From Cadophora sp. MPI-SDFR-AT-0126 (taxonomy: Eukaryota; Ascomycota; Leotiomycetes; Helotiales; Ploettnerulaceae): a stretch of 64,000 nucleotides of DNA. Location of the stretch: assembly GCA_020747065.1 (NCBI GenBank), contig JAGMVK010000008.1, positions 2,767,434-2,831,433 of the forward strand, given 5' to 3'. Positions 1 through 11,802 of the stretch are shown here, piece after piece. A program made the position numbers and the translations under genes. The stretch's first letter is position 1. The number at the start of each line of letters is the position of its first letter. A model generated the notes under the pieces. The model saw only the letters and a list, made by a program, of their open reading frames with translations. It made no database searches and was not told the origin of the DNA.

Positions 1-650
1 GTTCGATGCTTTCAACCGCATACCGACGACAGTGGCGGGTACAAAACAATCGATGAGTCTCGCCTAATCTGCCAATCGTGGTCAAGGGGACGACAGGACA
101 CGGTAAGTTTAGCTAGGACCCGTTCAGGATCTGAATGTCAAATGGCTGACCCATGAGGCAACAGAGGAGCGGTCTCGTATCTGACGCTTCTCAACGATCC
201 ACAGATCATGCGCTTTTGTATGGACCAGCACGCCAGCCTCGTCACAGATCTAGGTGCCATCGTCGGACCGGACAACTTCACTACAGTCCTCGAGTTCCAG
301 CCACTCACCTCTACCGTCGCAGAGATCGGCGTGCAGAAGGGAGGGAACGTGCTCGGTCTCAACCGTGATCCGCATAACAGACTCTTCTTCGTTACTGGCT
401 GCACACTGCAGGTGTCGGTCGACGAAATACTGTATTCCCGCGCATACCAGAGGGTGAATGCCATGGTGCAGAATATCGTCAGGTTCGCCGAGTCGCTGGG
501 ACGCAGCGAGGAGTTCGTGTATATGACCCGATTGGGAGCTACGGCATCGCGAATGTTGACTTTATGAAACGAGTCGCTTGCAAGTATAACCCGGAAGGGT
601 TCTTCCAGCGCAGATTTCCGGGTGGGTTCAAGGTTGGCAGGGTTGATTGA
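1..650 (+). pseudogene. FAD-linked (berberine-bridge type) oxidoreductase, C-terminal part, broken
   Basis: The window opens inside the gene. Frames carry typical fungal FAD-oxidase C-terminal pieces: DAFNRIPTT at the left edge, FCMDQHASL at 214-240, GGNVLGL at 340-360 and, near the end, GSYGIANVDFMKRV followed by CKYNPEGFFQRRFPGGFK. In this family the last segment (KYDPxGVFQ...PGGFK) closes the substrate domain. A small intron is likely at 103-164 (GTAAGT, CTGAC, CAG). Two lesions break the frame. A TAA at 65-67 disappears if one T is ignored. Near 530 the expected NYADxxQDP stretch between EFVYM and IGSYG is missing and the frame shifts. The C-terminus ends at TGA 648-650. I infer a recent pseudogene, though assembly error at one lesion is possible. 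Confidence 0.7.
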
Positions 651-1896
651 GAAAAGAACATCGAATTGATCAGGGCGGGGACGCACGCACGCGGCGTTAA
701 TGACACATAGAGATAGGACAATGTAATTCTACGAGCTTTCGAGATAGCTGTGGCTATGACAGGTGATTGGGTGGTCGCAAGTGTTGAACGGTGTTCCAGA
801 GCGAACGTTGTAAGATAGAAGAATTGGATTGATTGCCTTATAGAATATACTCGGGGGAACCAATCTCGGCGATTTCCACTCCAATTCGATATCTTCCTCG
901 GTTTCAAGTAACGCAGAGATATACGAAACGTGGGGCTGAGCATGAATGTATGATTTGAGTATGTGGACTCGGTGGTTATAGTGGTGGTGCGTGCAAGTAG
1001 AATAGAGCTCGGAGTTCTCTGCGAGCGTTACTTCGCAAATTCATCGATGCAACCCATCGTACCTGAATGAAGATCATAGCTCCGAAGTCACCACATACAG
1101 GCATAGCAAGAGCAGCCTCGGTCTTACGCCTGGAGCATAAGGTGCTTCCAAGTAGAGAGAGCGTTCTTGAGAGTGCAGAAGGAGCGACGGTAGTCAATGC
1201 ATTTGATATCCAGAGAACCTAAACCAAGAACGCCAGTGATCCAAGGGTATCTTTCGCATGCAGAAACTCCCGCCCGCCATGCCTCATGCATACAACTCAT
1301 GACGAACGTAAACCAGCCAATTGACCAGCTATCTAGCTATTCAAGGGAAACAAACAACCATAATCAACCAAACACCCATATGAGAAATGATCAAGTGTTC
1401 TCAAGTCCCAGCTATCTATTCCCAACCCCGACACAGAGAGGTGTCATTTAGGCTTCTATTGGTAGTGTTCTTGCAAGGCAAGCATGGCAGAAACTGACTG
1501 TGCCATATTGGAAGGGAGATAGGTGGTGTAAGACGACTGCAAGTATGAGGGGAGGCGGGGGAAGGAGCGATCAGGAGGAAGTGTCAGCCCCTCCTAGTCC
1601 AGGATAACGGGAGTGAGCTTGGCTTGCTCACTTGCTTCACGTACTCGGGGCTGGCGGCCGATATGGACTTCACCTTAAGTTGATCTATGGTCAAGGTCTT
1701 CAAGGTAGGGCCCTATCGCGAAGAGGGCTGATGCAGCGATCAGAACGACCAAGATGGCAGTAACCAACGCAATTCCAGCTGCGGTTTCCGCGCTCGCGGT
1801 GCTCGTTGGCCTCGTTGGCCGCCATCATATGTCCAACGAAGTACATTCCGAGATCAGTGACAGGTGCAGATCTAGGTTGAACGTAGTAAGAAGAGC
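651..1896. other. Intergenic, no supported gene
   Basis: Several short open frames exist on both strands (for example 539-943 minus and 1197-1451 plus), but none shows a recognisable motif, a fungal codon pattern or convincing splice sites. Confidence 0.5.
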
Positions 1897-2187
1897 TTAA
1901 GCTAGAGCCTTCTCCACCACGGGGGTTGGCAGGGTTGTCTCGGGCGTGGGGGCGGTCGCGTCGTCAGCAGCTGTGTTGAGATTGGTAGCTTGTTTGTGCA
2001 AGGCGGGTGGTGTTGGGAGGCAATTGTACTGTGGAAGTGCTTGATCGGGAAATGCGGAAGGGAGAGGAGGTGAGGTATCAAGGGTGGAGTCGGAATCGAA
2101 GTTGAAGTTGGAGTTTGGGTTATTTTCGTCGTGTTGACGATGTGCCGCTGCCGTATCGATGTGCGTAGACAAGTATTCTGCAGTCAT
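1897..2187 (-). CDS. Hypothetical low-complexity protein (96 aa or longer)
   Basis: I do not recognise this frame. From ATG at 2187 it encodes about 96 residues rich in Asn, Asp, Thr, Pro and Ala (NNPNSNFNFDSDS, then Pro/Thr-rich). The same frame stays open upstream to 2412 and there encodes a basic stretch, KSRKKATRRVQ. An upstream exon joining near 2300 is therefore possible (acceptor-like TTACCAG). There is no signal peptide or membrane segment in the short form. It could be a disordered nuclear protein or a chance ORF, so confidence is low. Confidence 0.3.
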   Translation of the reverse strand: MTAEYLSTHIDTAAAHRQHDENNPNSNFNFDSDSTLDTSPPLPSAFPDQALPQYNCLPTPPALHKQATNLNTAADDATAPTPETTLPTPVVEKALA

Positions 2188-3096
2188 GGCGGAGCTGGTC
2201 CTGTCTTGTCTTGGATAGGTCTTGCTGAAAAATGACTGTACTCGACGGGTGGCCTTTTTGCGTGATTTGGATTGTGTAGACGGTGGGGCGGGCAGAGTAT
2301 TTTGTGCCTTCTGGTAATTGTGTGTGTGTGCTCGAGCAAGCGATGTTTCTTTTATATCATCGAACAGGAAAATAAACAGAACCCCTCGATAAAGGTGGCT
2401 CGAGCGTCCCAAAGGCTCTCGACCAGGGTAACAACTTCCAGCTTAGCTGATTTTAAGTATTATGGAACTTGGTTGTTTCTCACCTTGAATTGTTAACACG
2501 TATGTACCAAGGAATGAATAGCAATACCAATTAAGAATGAACGAATGGTCTTTCAGCAACGTCGATTTGGAATCTACTGTTTACGTCTTATTTCTCCTAC
2601 TCTATGCTAGCATTTTCACTGGGATAGTGTCACCAGATCACATTTCCCAGAACTCGAATTCAATTTTATATTTGCAAGTCTAGAAACCACAGGTTGGATG
2701 GGACACCGAGGATTGAATTCATCATTTTTCATTCATGACTTTGGTGTAGGATTAGTGTAGAATAATGGATTCTGTTCTTGGGAAAGTCTTGGTGCTTCTT
2801 TACTTACTCTCGGTTTTGTCGAGTAGGGGCGGCCAGGTGGGTGTAAAGAGCTTGAATAAATTCCCAAAATGGAATCCGTTTCCCATGAATAACATCTGAG
2901 AAGCCTCGAGAAATCCTACTTCATGGCAAGTGTTATCAGACCAATGCAGTACCGAGGCAGAGACATTGCGTAACGTCGGCTCGGGGCACTACAGAAAACA
3001 TGTCAAGAGAATTTATACGCTGCGGCACATTCCCATGTTGGGTCAATTTAGTATTTCGCATTGTAACCGGGCTTGGTACCCTGTCGCTGTCATCTC
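2188..3096. other. Intergenic, no supported gene
   Basis: Moderately AT-rich. Upstream flank of the minus-strand ORF and 3' flank of the HET gene. I see no motif-bearing frame or RNA gene. Confidence 0.5.
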
Positions 3097-5348
3097 CTAT
3101 ATTATCTCTAGTATGCTGGGAGATACTCCATTGAACACGCGACCATCAAGAAGCTCCAGATAGCCGACCCTTCGATATTTCGCCCCTCCGTCGACCTTCT
3201 TCAACAATAGGCAACGAAGTGCGTCGCTTTTTCCCATTTTGCGGTAGGCCTTGGGACCAGCGCACCATGTTCTGTCGGGTTGCGCTTTGTCTCCGATGCT
3301 CAAGGACAAAGATGCCAACTCATCAATGCCATGATCGGAGCCGCTTAAGATATTGAGGGGTAGACAAAACAGACTCTCATCGCTCGTGACCGGCTCGTCG
3401 CAGAATGCATTCGCAAAGAATTTTTTCCATGCTGGGGTCTTGGATGAGTAACCGTATCCAAACAATAGGAAAGGGTTCTGATGTTTCTCTAAATAATACG
3501 GCAAAAAACTTCTCTCTGGGGCGATTGGTCGAATCAAGCCTCGTAGCTTAAGAGAGGGAGACGCAGGTGAGGGAACTAAATGTGGAGCTTGCGAAATGCG
3601 CTCCTCGAACAGAACTTCGAAAAACGTGACAGGGAGATCCGTTGGGTTGCCGTACGTTGAGATTATAGAGTAATTGCAACCCATTACCACCCCCTCTCTT
3701 TCGTCTTCGGCGTAAGATATAAGTTTTCCAGGGTGAGATGCCCAAGACCACGACGGTACTGGCGATGACGAGCTGACAGCTGAGACGCCGCCTTTCTTGA
3801 TATCAGTGACTCTCCATGCTAGACCGTAGGCTAGATCTGACTTCCAAATACCATAAAAGAGCTCATCTCCTGGTGACTTGAATTTCGCGGCCAATCCAGC
3901 CACGGCTATCAGTCTATCAGATTCATTGGTGAATACACGGTGGCTGTAAGCCTCCACAAGTTCGTACCACCAGTGAAATCTCGTCCTCAGAGGAAGTTCT
4001 TGCGACAAGCTTCCAGCTGCGTCGTTCCTGATATATCTGTCGAAGTCTGACTTATTATTCAGCGGAATCAGTCCCATAGGGAAGCCTTCAGAGGCAATTT
4101 TGGAAGCACAAGTCCAGGAGATTCCCGTTTGCGAAAAGCAAATGGTCCGCGGGGATAGGTACTTTTCCTGCAATGTCCAGCCACGTTTGTCTAAGACAGC
4201 GGTATCTGGCGTGTACCAGTCATGACACATAAGGAAGGTTCCCTTTGTGATGACTCCGTCTGTCTTAGGGTATCGCAGACTCAGCGTGCAAGGATATGTC
4301 TTCCGGGCATCTCGCTGAAAAAACAGTCCAGCGTGGCTGTCTTCTCCAAGTGCAGCAGATATTGTCAACGATGCATTGGAATAGATGTCTCCCATAAGTC
4401 TAGATTGCGTCTGCCAGTCGCTCCTATCGTCTTGAACGATACACAGGGAATCGATCCAGAGAAATCGAATGCCGAGATACCGGCAGACGACAACAGCGTC
4501 GGAAATAGTCTGTGGGAATGTCGATTCATCCACAACCGTCTTCCGAGACTCGTAATTACTCACTGTGGTGAGGTGTTTGGGTTCGCCAACAGCCTCGCCC
4601 CAGCAGTAGCTGAGCGCAGCATATGATCCGCGTCGGCCTTCGCCAACAGACAGAGAGATCTTTTGTGGGGCCTCCCCAAGTCCAAGGTCTAGCACTCTAT
4701 GTGGAAGTATTGGTTCAAGGTGAGGCTGTCGGTGACAGTATTCATGGTTGTCTGCACAATCACGAAGCCAGCGAGCGCCTAGATCAAGATTCATCGGGGA
4801 CCCTGTATTGGAATTCTCTTCCATACTCTGGAGGCTTGGGACAAACTCCGCAAAATCTGTCGACTTGTCAATCCACTAAGCCCAATTCTCATGGTTCAAA
4901 CTAACTTACCTTGTACATCCTTCAACCTCAGATTACCTAGACTTTCCTCTCCGAAACGCACGTCAAGATCTCCACTCCACATGTGTTCAGCTTCTGGCGT
5001 GTATAAATCTGTTGGATCAACAAGATGAAGATATATTCTGTCGTAATCGTCCGTGCTGCTGCCCTTGACCTTCATGGTATCAGGTAATCCAAAGAACATT
5101 TGAATGCAGAAATCGCAGCCAGCATTTGCTGAATTGCCCAGTGATTCCAAGTTGCGATGATGAAAGTAAAAGAATTGGCCGGGCCCTCCAACATATCGAA
5201 AGTCATTATTCAAGACTTCTTCCTCGGTGTAATGGCCCGGTTCATCCGGTTGCCACTCTTCACAATATGACAGGAGGTAGAGCTTTTCTTCCTTCGCCAA
5301 TTCGAGGTATGGCTTGAAGTGGATATTTTGACACAGATTGCAGAGCAT
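3097..5348 (-). CDS. HET-domain protein (heterokaryon incompatibility type), 732 aa, two exons
   Basis: Spliced model on the minus strand: 5348-4910 joined to 4856-3097. The 53-nt intron 4857-4909 has GTAAGT, a GATTGAC branch and CAG. The first exon carries the usual HET N-terminal Cys motifs (MLCNLCQNIHF near residue 1 and ANAGCDFC near residue 80). The HET domain follows: AALSYCWG near residue 226, FLWIDSLCIVQDD near 285, IYSNASLTISA near 307 and RGWTLQEKYLSPR near 376. HET domains trigger cell death after fusion of incompatible hyphae when paired with certain alleles. They are abundant, mostly uncharacterised and common in variable regions. I chose the MLCNLC start because the in-frame sequence upstream looks non-coding. 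No transmembrane or NLR-type domain is visible, so the partner and trigger are unknown. Confidence 0.9.
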
Positions 5349-6176
5349 TTTGTATGCTCTTTTTTGATTCGAAGGTATGAGAATGCAAAATAATATCTGG
5401 GGGGATACATGCGAGTCCCATAATGATATGTGAAACTCGAATTGCGGCTGTGTCGTTATGCGACGTTTCAGGGACCAATCATGTTGCTCGACAGGTCGGT
5501 GAGACAATTGGGACGAGAAGGCTGTGTGTGGGCTGTGAAGCTCCCTCGAAAATGATTATCACTGCCTGTAGTCTTCGAGAAATTAAGGGAGAAGGGTCAG
5601 AGAAATGCTTGTCTTTTTAATATCACGTGACCATAAACAAGAAGAGTTTATTGCTATTATTTTATAATTGGGGAAAACAAAACTAATATATGCCACCTTG
5701 TTATTATATTAAAATCACTAGGTGGCTGCATTAAATATATACGATTCTTTAAAAACATGGTAGTGAAGTTCTGGTTGACGAAAATGGACAAATGTCAACA
5801 TGAAGGATATCCAGCTCCACTACAAGGGAAAAACATACATCGCTAAGCATTTAACAAACGAATACTTCTTCGTAATGTTTACATCTTCGTAATGTTTACA
5901 AAACCCAAACTTGCCACATTTTATGATTGAGGCATTGGCGTTAAGCGAAGTACATCTCAGGAATTGGACTTGATCCTGGTGCTGGGAATGAGCCCAGAGC
6001 TCTCGAGTACCTCATAATAGACTCACAATGAACCCCTACTAATTTCAAGGTGACTCCAAGTTCAACATGCGGCATTGTTGAGCCCGAAGAATTTCCTCTT
6101 TTTAAACGACATCATATTATTGACTCGACAAAGCTCACACTCTAAATTACCCCACCACACGCCTCTAATCCACCCC
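5349..6176. other. Intergenic, AT-rich
   Basis: AT-rich between about 5630 and 5930, with a short direct repeat (CTTCGTAATGTTTACA) at 5867-5899. No gene is supported. It includes the 5' flank of the HET gene and the 3' flank of the hydrolase gene. Confidence 0.5.
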
Positions 6177-7393
6177 TCACTTCACCCAAGCATCAAACCA
6201 CCTCACAGCCTGGAAATACGCACTCTCCTGCGCAAACGCCTTCTGCGGATCAGACAAGTTCGTACGGACAGCAAATCCATGCTCGGCGTTCGAGTACAGC
6301 GTCGTCTGGAAAGTGATGTTGGTAGATGTGAAGATGGCTTCGGCGGCGGCGCGTTGGGCGGGAGTGCTGGATGCGTCGAGTTCTGTGGGTTGTTAGATTG
6401 GTGAGTTGATGGGGAATTGAAATGAGGAAGTTGGAGGGAGGTGGTGTTTGGTGAAAGGGATGGGGAAAGGGGGGATGGATTGGAAAACTGACCTCCAAAA
6501 GCGATGCTCAATGGTCCTGTGATCGCTTGCCATTCTTCCGCAACGACACCACTGGGATGAGCAGTGAATCCTGCATCGAGTCCTTTTCCTGGCGTGAGGA
6601 ATCTGGCGACGTATTTACCTCCGAAACTGTTGTACCGAGTTGTCAGAAATGTTTCTCAGGACAAGATTTAACCGACGCCAACCCCTCAAAGAGCAAAAGA
6701 TGAGCCATACCAATATCCAACAGCTCCAATCTTCTCAACTCCCAAATCCCCTCGCATCGCGGCAATGGTTGAAGTGACAATGGCATCAATTGCCTCAGGA
6801 GGATGGCGTTCGCGCCATGCGGTCATGTTGAAGCTTGGGTCTCCCAACTGATCGACGCCAACTGTGGAAATATCAGTTCAAGATTCAATGGCCATTTGGG
6901 AAATTCTGAGCATACTTGGATCGCCATTGAAAAGATCGGGCTCCACCACGAAGTACCCCGCGAGAGCAAGACTATCTGCTAGCCTGGATGAACATTAGCT
7001 TCATCTGACATACTGTCCTGGGTCCAGATATCCATACAGTCTATTATTCACAAGAGTAACCCCAAAGATATCCGTAAGATACAGAATCGCAACATCAGTC
7101 TTCTTCGATTTCGGGTACGCGAGGTACGTGTTGACTGCCCCCCTCCAATTAGTTCGAAATTCAACACTGCACCAGTACCATCTTCACTTACTTCCTCCCA
7201 CACTCTGGAATTTCCCAGTCGAATTCGTATCGGTTAACACACCGCTCAGACATTTCGACTTGCTGGATACGCGGTTGAAGAGCTGGCCGGGGTGTTCATG
7301 CTTCAGTGGCGCTGGATCATATCCGAACTCTGCTGCGGGTGTAGCGAGAGTAAACGGGGCGAGGAGAGCTAGAAGGTGTAATTGGATACGCAT
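6177..7393 (-). CDS. Secreted dienelactone hydrolase-family protein, 285 aa, six exons
   Basis: Exons on the minus strand: 7393-7192, 7134-7038, 6983-6916, 6861-6711, 6626-6493 and 6382-6177. All five introns are GT-AG and the sum is 286 codons. The protein starts MRIQLHLLALLAPFTLATPAA, a clear signal peptide. The alpha/beta-hydrolase triad is visible: the nucleophile Cys in GYCFGGKY (split by intron 4 inside the Cys codon), Asp in ELDAS, and His in NAEHGFAV. A Cys nucleophile is characteristic of dienelactone hydrolases, which open lactone rings of aromatic breakdown products. Secreted fungal members have unclear substrates. TDIFGV near residue 90 and PDLFNGDP are also family-typical. The start is the ATG at 7393, where the signal peptide begins. 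Confidence 0.9.
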
Positions 7394-8563
7394 CTTCACG
7401 GTTGGAGTTCTGGAGATCTAGAACGGTGTTTTGAAACGGGAGAAGTTTCAAGATGTCCAAAGAAAAAAAATCCGGGGTCTCCTTCAAATAAGTAGCGAGA
7501 CCCTGCCTGCCTGACCTGGGTTTATTATCCAAGGGGGGTAAATCGGGCCAAGAGCTCGCCAAGAGCAAAACTGCCCATCAATGACGTTGCATCCCCTGCA
7601 ACTCGAAATGGCGAGCTCAAGCGAACGACTCCTACACGTGGGTTAATTGGACGACTTTGATTACAAACAATGTATTACAAGGTTAAAGGGTGTGGGGATC
7701 TGTACGGAGGTATGCAGGCACGTATTTCATGTCCGGCTTTGGCAGGCGGTTATCTGATTATACTTTTGCAATCGATGACACTTGCATCGGAGTGCCAATG
7801 CTACTTAATCTGCAGGTTCGGGACCGAAAGTGCAAGTCCGTGGAAATTTCTTTGCCACTCTGTAGGGAATGCTGAGGAATGGTTCTCCGGATGTGTGCTT
7901 CCTACCTTTTTCTCTCCCTTGTTTTTCGCGACTTGGCAACATCGTATGTTGTGAAAATTGGAAGTTGGTGAGCACGAGGACTTGTATGCAGGCGCCATTC
8001 TTCTACTTTCCCCGGCCAAACTCTGTCACTGATGTTGAAATTCTCTGAATACCCATGTCGGATCAGGCCAGCAGTGGGACCCCCGTAAACAATTCATTCG
8101 GATGAAGCGAGCGGCGCAGCCTTCCATGGAACAGAATTCAACAGAAAGTCCCTACATGTGAGTAAAGAAATGTAGGCTTACCTGTTGAATCCCAATATCA
8201 CTCTGCCGAACTAGATCTCGAATTCAATCTAGCACATCCTCCCGATGGATTGCATCCCATTTCCAAATCATGGTACCAGGCCGGGTACCACCAGATAACT
8301 TAGACGACGCGAATTGTCCTACCCTCTCCCATAGCTTCGTTAATTCAATGATAACCAAGCTACGGCGATTCTCTCGCTTAGGAAGAGGAATAAACAGAGA
8401 GGCGAGGGATCCTAGGGATGCAAAGTCATTGTTCAGATCGCGAAGGAAATTGTAAAGCAAACTGACCGATGTTAGACTAGGATCAGAGACACGGCTTTTG
8501 GTATGCATGAACAGCAATACTTTTAATCATGAAAACATCACTCGTCACATCCTACTTCTCCTC
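7394..8563. other. Intergenic, no supported gene
   Basis: Minus-strand ORF 8224-8517 has no recognised motif and no splice partner. Nothing else stands out. It contains the 5' flank of the hydrolase gene and the 3' flank of the alpha-glucosidase gene. Confidence 0.5.
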
Positions 8564-11500
8564 TCAACTCCACCTCAACACCCAATCTTTTGCCCAAGCC
8601 CCGCACGCCGTCGAATTCATTAAACCCTTGATATCCAGCACCTGACTCGTCTCATTATACGTCCAACCACTCGACAAAGCAGCACCGTTCAAAGTCACGT
8701 TACTGACCGATGAGCCAACACCTAGGATGGTTACGTTGGCGAGGGGGTTGGTGTCGTTGTATGTCCCACGTGCTGAGGCGTAGAGGGAGGAGTGGGTGAG
8801 GGAGAACTGGGATTGATTAATTTGGCGTTTTGATTTCTGTGAATTGAAAAATAAAGGGAAGAGGAAGGGGGAAATTGGAGACAAAAAATTCCCGACATAC
8901 CTCAACCCACAGCGTACTATTCTGTACAATACTCTCCCCATCATCAACATACAACACCCCACTCGCCGTGCCCTCCAAACTCGTCGCAGCTATCAACCCC
9001 CAAGGATTAGACCTACACTCCCTCGTCGTCATCCCCGCCTCCTGAATAGGCAATACGCTGCCACCACGTACAAACACGGGGATATGACCAAGTGGCGCAT
9101 CAATCGTTACGTTCTGCCCTGGGGACGCGGTAATAGCAGATTGGTTGTACCAGTCGTACCAGACCTCGCCTTTACCCACGCCGGGGAATACACCATCGAC
9201 GGATGTGGCGCCTTGTGCGAGCACAGGTGTGATCATCAAGCTCCCGCCGAGGAGGAACTGCTGGTCTGCGGCTGCGAGGGAGGGGTCGTTGGGAAATTCC
9301 CAGGCTAGTGCGCGCATGACTGTCGAGCCTGTGGTGTGGGAGAGGTAGAAAGTCGTGTATATGTACGGAAGCAAAGTATATCGGATCTTCATAGCTACTC
9401 TGCTTGCCTCGGCGACAGAAGCCCAGACGTACGGTTCTTGTGAATTAGCGGAAAGAACGTTGTGGTTACGGTAGAAGGGGAAGAATGCGCTGAGTTGCAT
9501 CCACCGATTGCAGAGTTCTTCGTCAGAATTGCCGTTGAAGCCGCAGGTGTCGACGCCGAACATGGGGATTCCGAAGAGGGAGAAGGAGAGGGCTTGAGAA
9601 ATTGAGAAGTACATATAGGCCCAGAGCGAGGCGTTGTCGCCTCCCCAGTGGCCGGCCCATTTTCCTGAACCGGCGAATGTGGACCGACCGATGATGAATG
9701 GGCGCTTTGTAGGGAAGACGTTGAGCAGTGCTTGATAGGTGGCATTCAAGATCTGGGTGCCGAACAGATTGTGGTAATCATATTCCTGCGTTCCTCCGTG
9801 ATGAGTAGCATTGGGACTGACGGCATGGACGTCGAGAGCGCCTTGAACGTTGTTGATAACGTATGGAGGATACTCGATTGACCGAGATCCAGGGGTCGGC
9901 GTCGTTCGAAGATAGGTAGTTGATGTGGTTGGAGCAGGGACGGCGGTCGCAGATGCAGCTGAAGCTTGGCTAGCAGAAGCAGCAGATGCAGAAGAGAATT
10001 CTGTAGCATTGGTAATGTTGAATCCTTCCGGATAACTGTAAATGACATTGCCAGGCTCACCGGGAAGGTTGAACGGAGGGTGGACAGGGTTGAGAGTCAG
10101 GTTCTTACTTCCGCAAGAGCCGACACAGAAAGACGAAACTTCGCTCATGTCAATCCAGATACCATCGAAAGAAATGTTCTGGTGCCAAAGACTCATCTCC
10201 TGAGTCCACCAGTCAAAGGCACCAGTACCATTGAGGACAGCTCCAATCCAGTCGGGGAACACGGTATAGCCAGGCCAGACAGATCCGATGTACAGACTTC
10301 CATCTGGATTCAGCATGAAGGAGTTCGTTGCATTACCCCGGTCAAAGGTTGCATATGCATCACTTGCATTTTCTGGATTCGGAACGTAGATGGCGGAGTC
10401 CACGATTGGAATGTAGTGTTGGCCATTCTCGTGGAGTTGTGACAGGAATTGAGCACCTTCCGAATAAGAGAAAGTGTTCTGGTCGTTGTCAAAGTCACGA
10501 TATTGGTTCATGTAGTCGATGTCGGTCCTGAACTTGTCAGTAGAGAAGCATGAACCGGGTATTCTCGACGTACCAGATGTTCTCAAGAGGTATACTAAAT
10601 GCTTTGAAAGTGTCGACAACTTCTTGAAGCTGAGTCCAGTTCGCATAGCCCCATCTACATTGGTGGTATCCAAACGTGAAATATTGTTGCATTGCAGGAA
10701 GTCCAATTGCACTTTGTTGATAGGCTTTGGTGACTTTGTCTTGAGTTGGACCAGCATAAAAATACAAATCGATGCTTCCACCAAGGGTTCTCCATGTGAT
10801 GTTTGAAGGTTTCATCAAAACTTCTTGACCATGTGAATTTCTCATGTACACACCATGAGAGTACGAGACATAATCTGCTGTCGCGTTGGTAGCATTTGCG
10901 GCATATGTCAGGTTTCCAGTCGTCTCATTGACCTCGTAATATCGGGTGTCCAGATAAAATGAGTGGTCACCATATATGTTGTAATCAATTGGATCTCCGA
11001 CATCAGCAGCCCAGAAAGTTCGCGTGAAGTTGTTCCCCATGCGAAGACCGTGGATGACTTCTCCTAGCCCGTACAGATTATAATTCTCTGGCAGAGAACT
11101 TGCGAACTCAATAAACTGGTTCTCAAAAACCAATTTTGTGCCAGTTGTGGAAAAGAGAACGTCTCCAGTGGACTGACGGATGACAGTGAAGGAGAAGGTG
11201 GGGTCATTGCTCCAGATGAAGTTAAGATCGTTGTCCGGAATTGTGGAGTTTGCATCTGCATCGATGGTAGGCTTCTCGACAAGCGCCTCTGGGAGGATGA
11301 ACCAAGAGCTGTTAGATGAGTCAATGTATGTGGGCGTGACCTCGACATGTAGGCGATCTCCGGATTGATACTCGACTGTGAGGTTGAGAGCATCAACATC
11401 GGTTCCATAGACGTTGCAAGCATCTCCAGCTAGACTCAGAAGTGCAGTTAAGCCGTATGGAGTTCTGACGACGTTTGAAGCTGTATAGCCCGGACAGACA

Positions 11501-11802
11501 TCTTGGGCATTGACTGTTTCAGAGTCCTGTAAAGATCAAACGTCAAAATTCGAAGCAATGTCTAGGTCTGCTTCCCGAGGTGGAGTTGGTAGGGGTTGAT
11601 GAGACTGCCGTTGACATATACAAGCACTTACATAGATGTTTGGAATTAATGGAACGCTAGCATCTGAATCTGCAGGTACAGTAAAGATTGAGCGGAAGGT
11701 GGTAGTAGCGCTCGACGCCACAGCTGAAGTCGAACTCTGGCCGTACACAGTAGCTAGTGAGGCGTAGAAAGCAACCCCTGCGAGCAAAAGTCGCCCACCC
11801 AT
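8564..11802 (-). CDS. Secreted GH31 alpha-glucosidase (maltase type), about 997 aa, four exons
   Basis: Exons: 11802-11632, 11526-10574, 10527-8901 and 8806-8564. The last acceptor could instead be at 8836, in frame, adding 10 residues. The first 21 residues (MGGRLLLAGVAFYASLATVYG) form a signal peptide. GH31 signatures are present: nucleophile Asp about 501 in GIWIDMSEVSSF, acid/base Asp about 672 in HWGGDN, and PFIIGRSTFAG and FGIPMFGVDTCGF around it. N-glycosylation sequons are frequent, as expected for a secreted enzyme. The family releases glucose from the non-reducing ends of maltose, starch oligosaccharides and related alpha-glucosides outside the cell. An MFS sugar transporter lies about 3.7 kb away on the same strand, which fits a sugar-use neighbourhood. 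The length is normal for fungal alpha-glucosidases. Confidence 0.95.
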
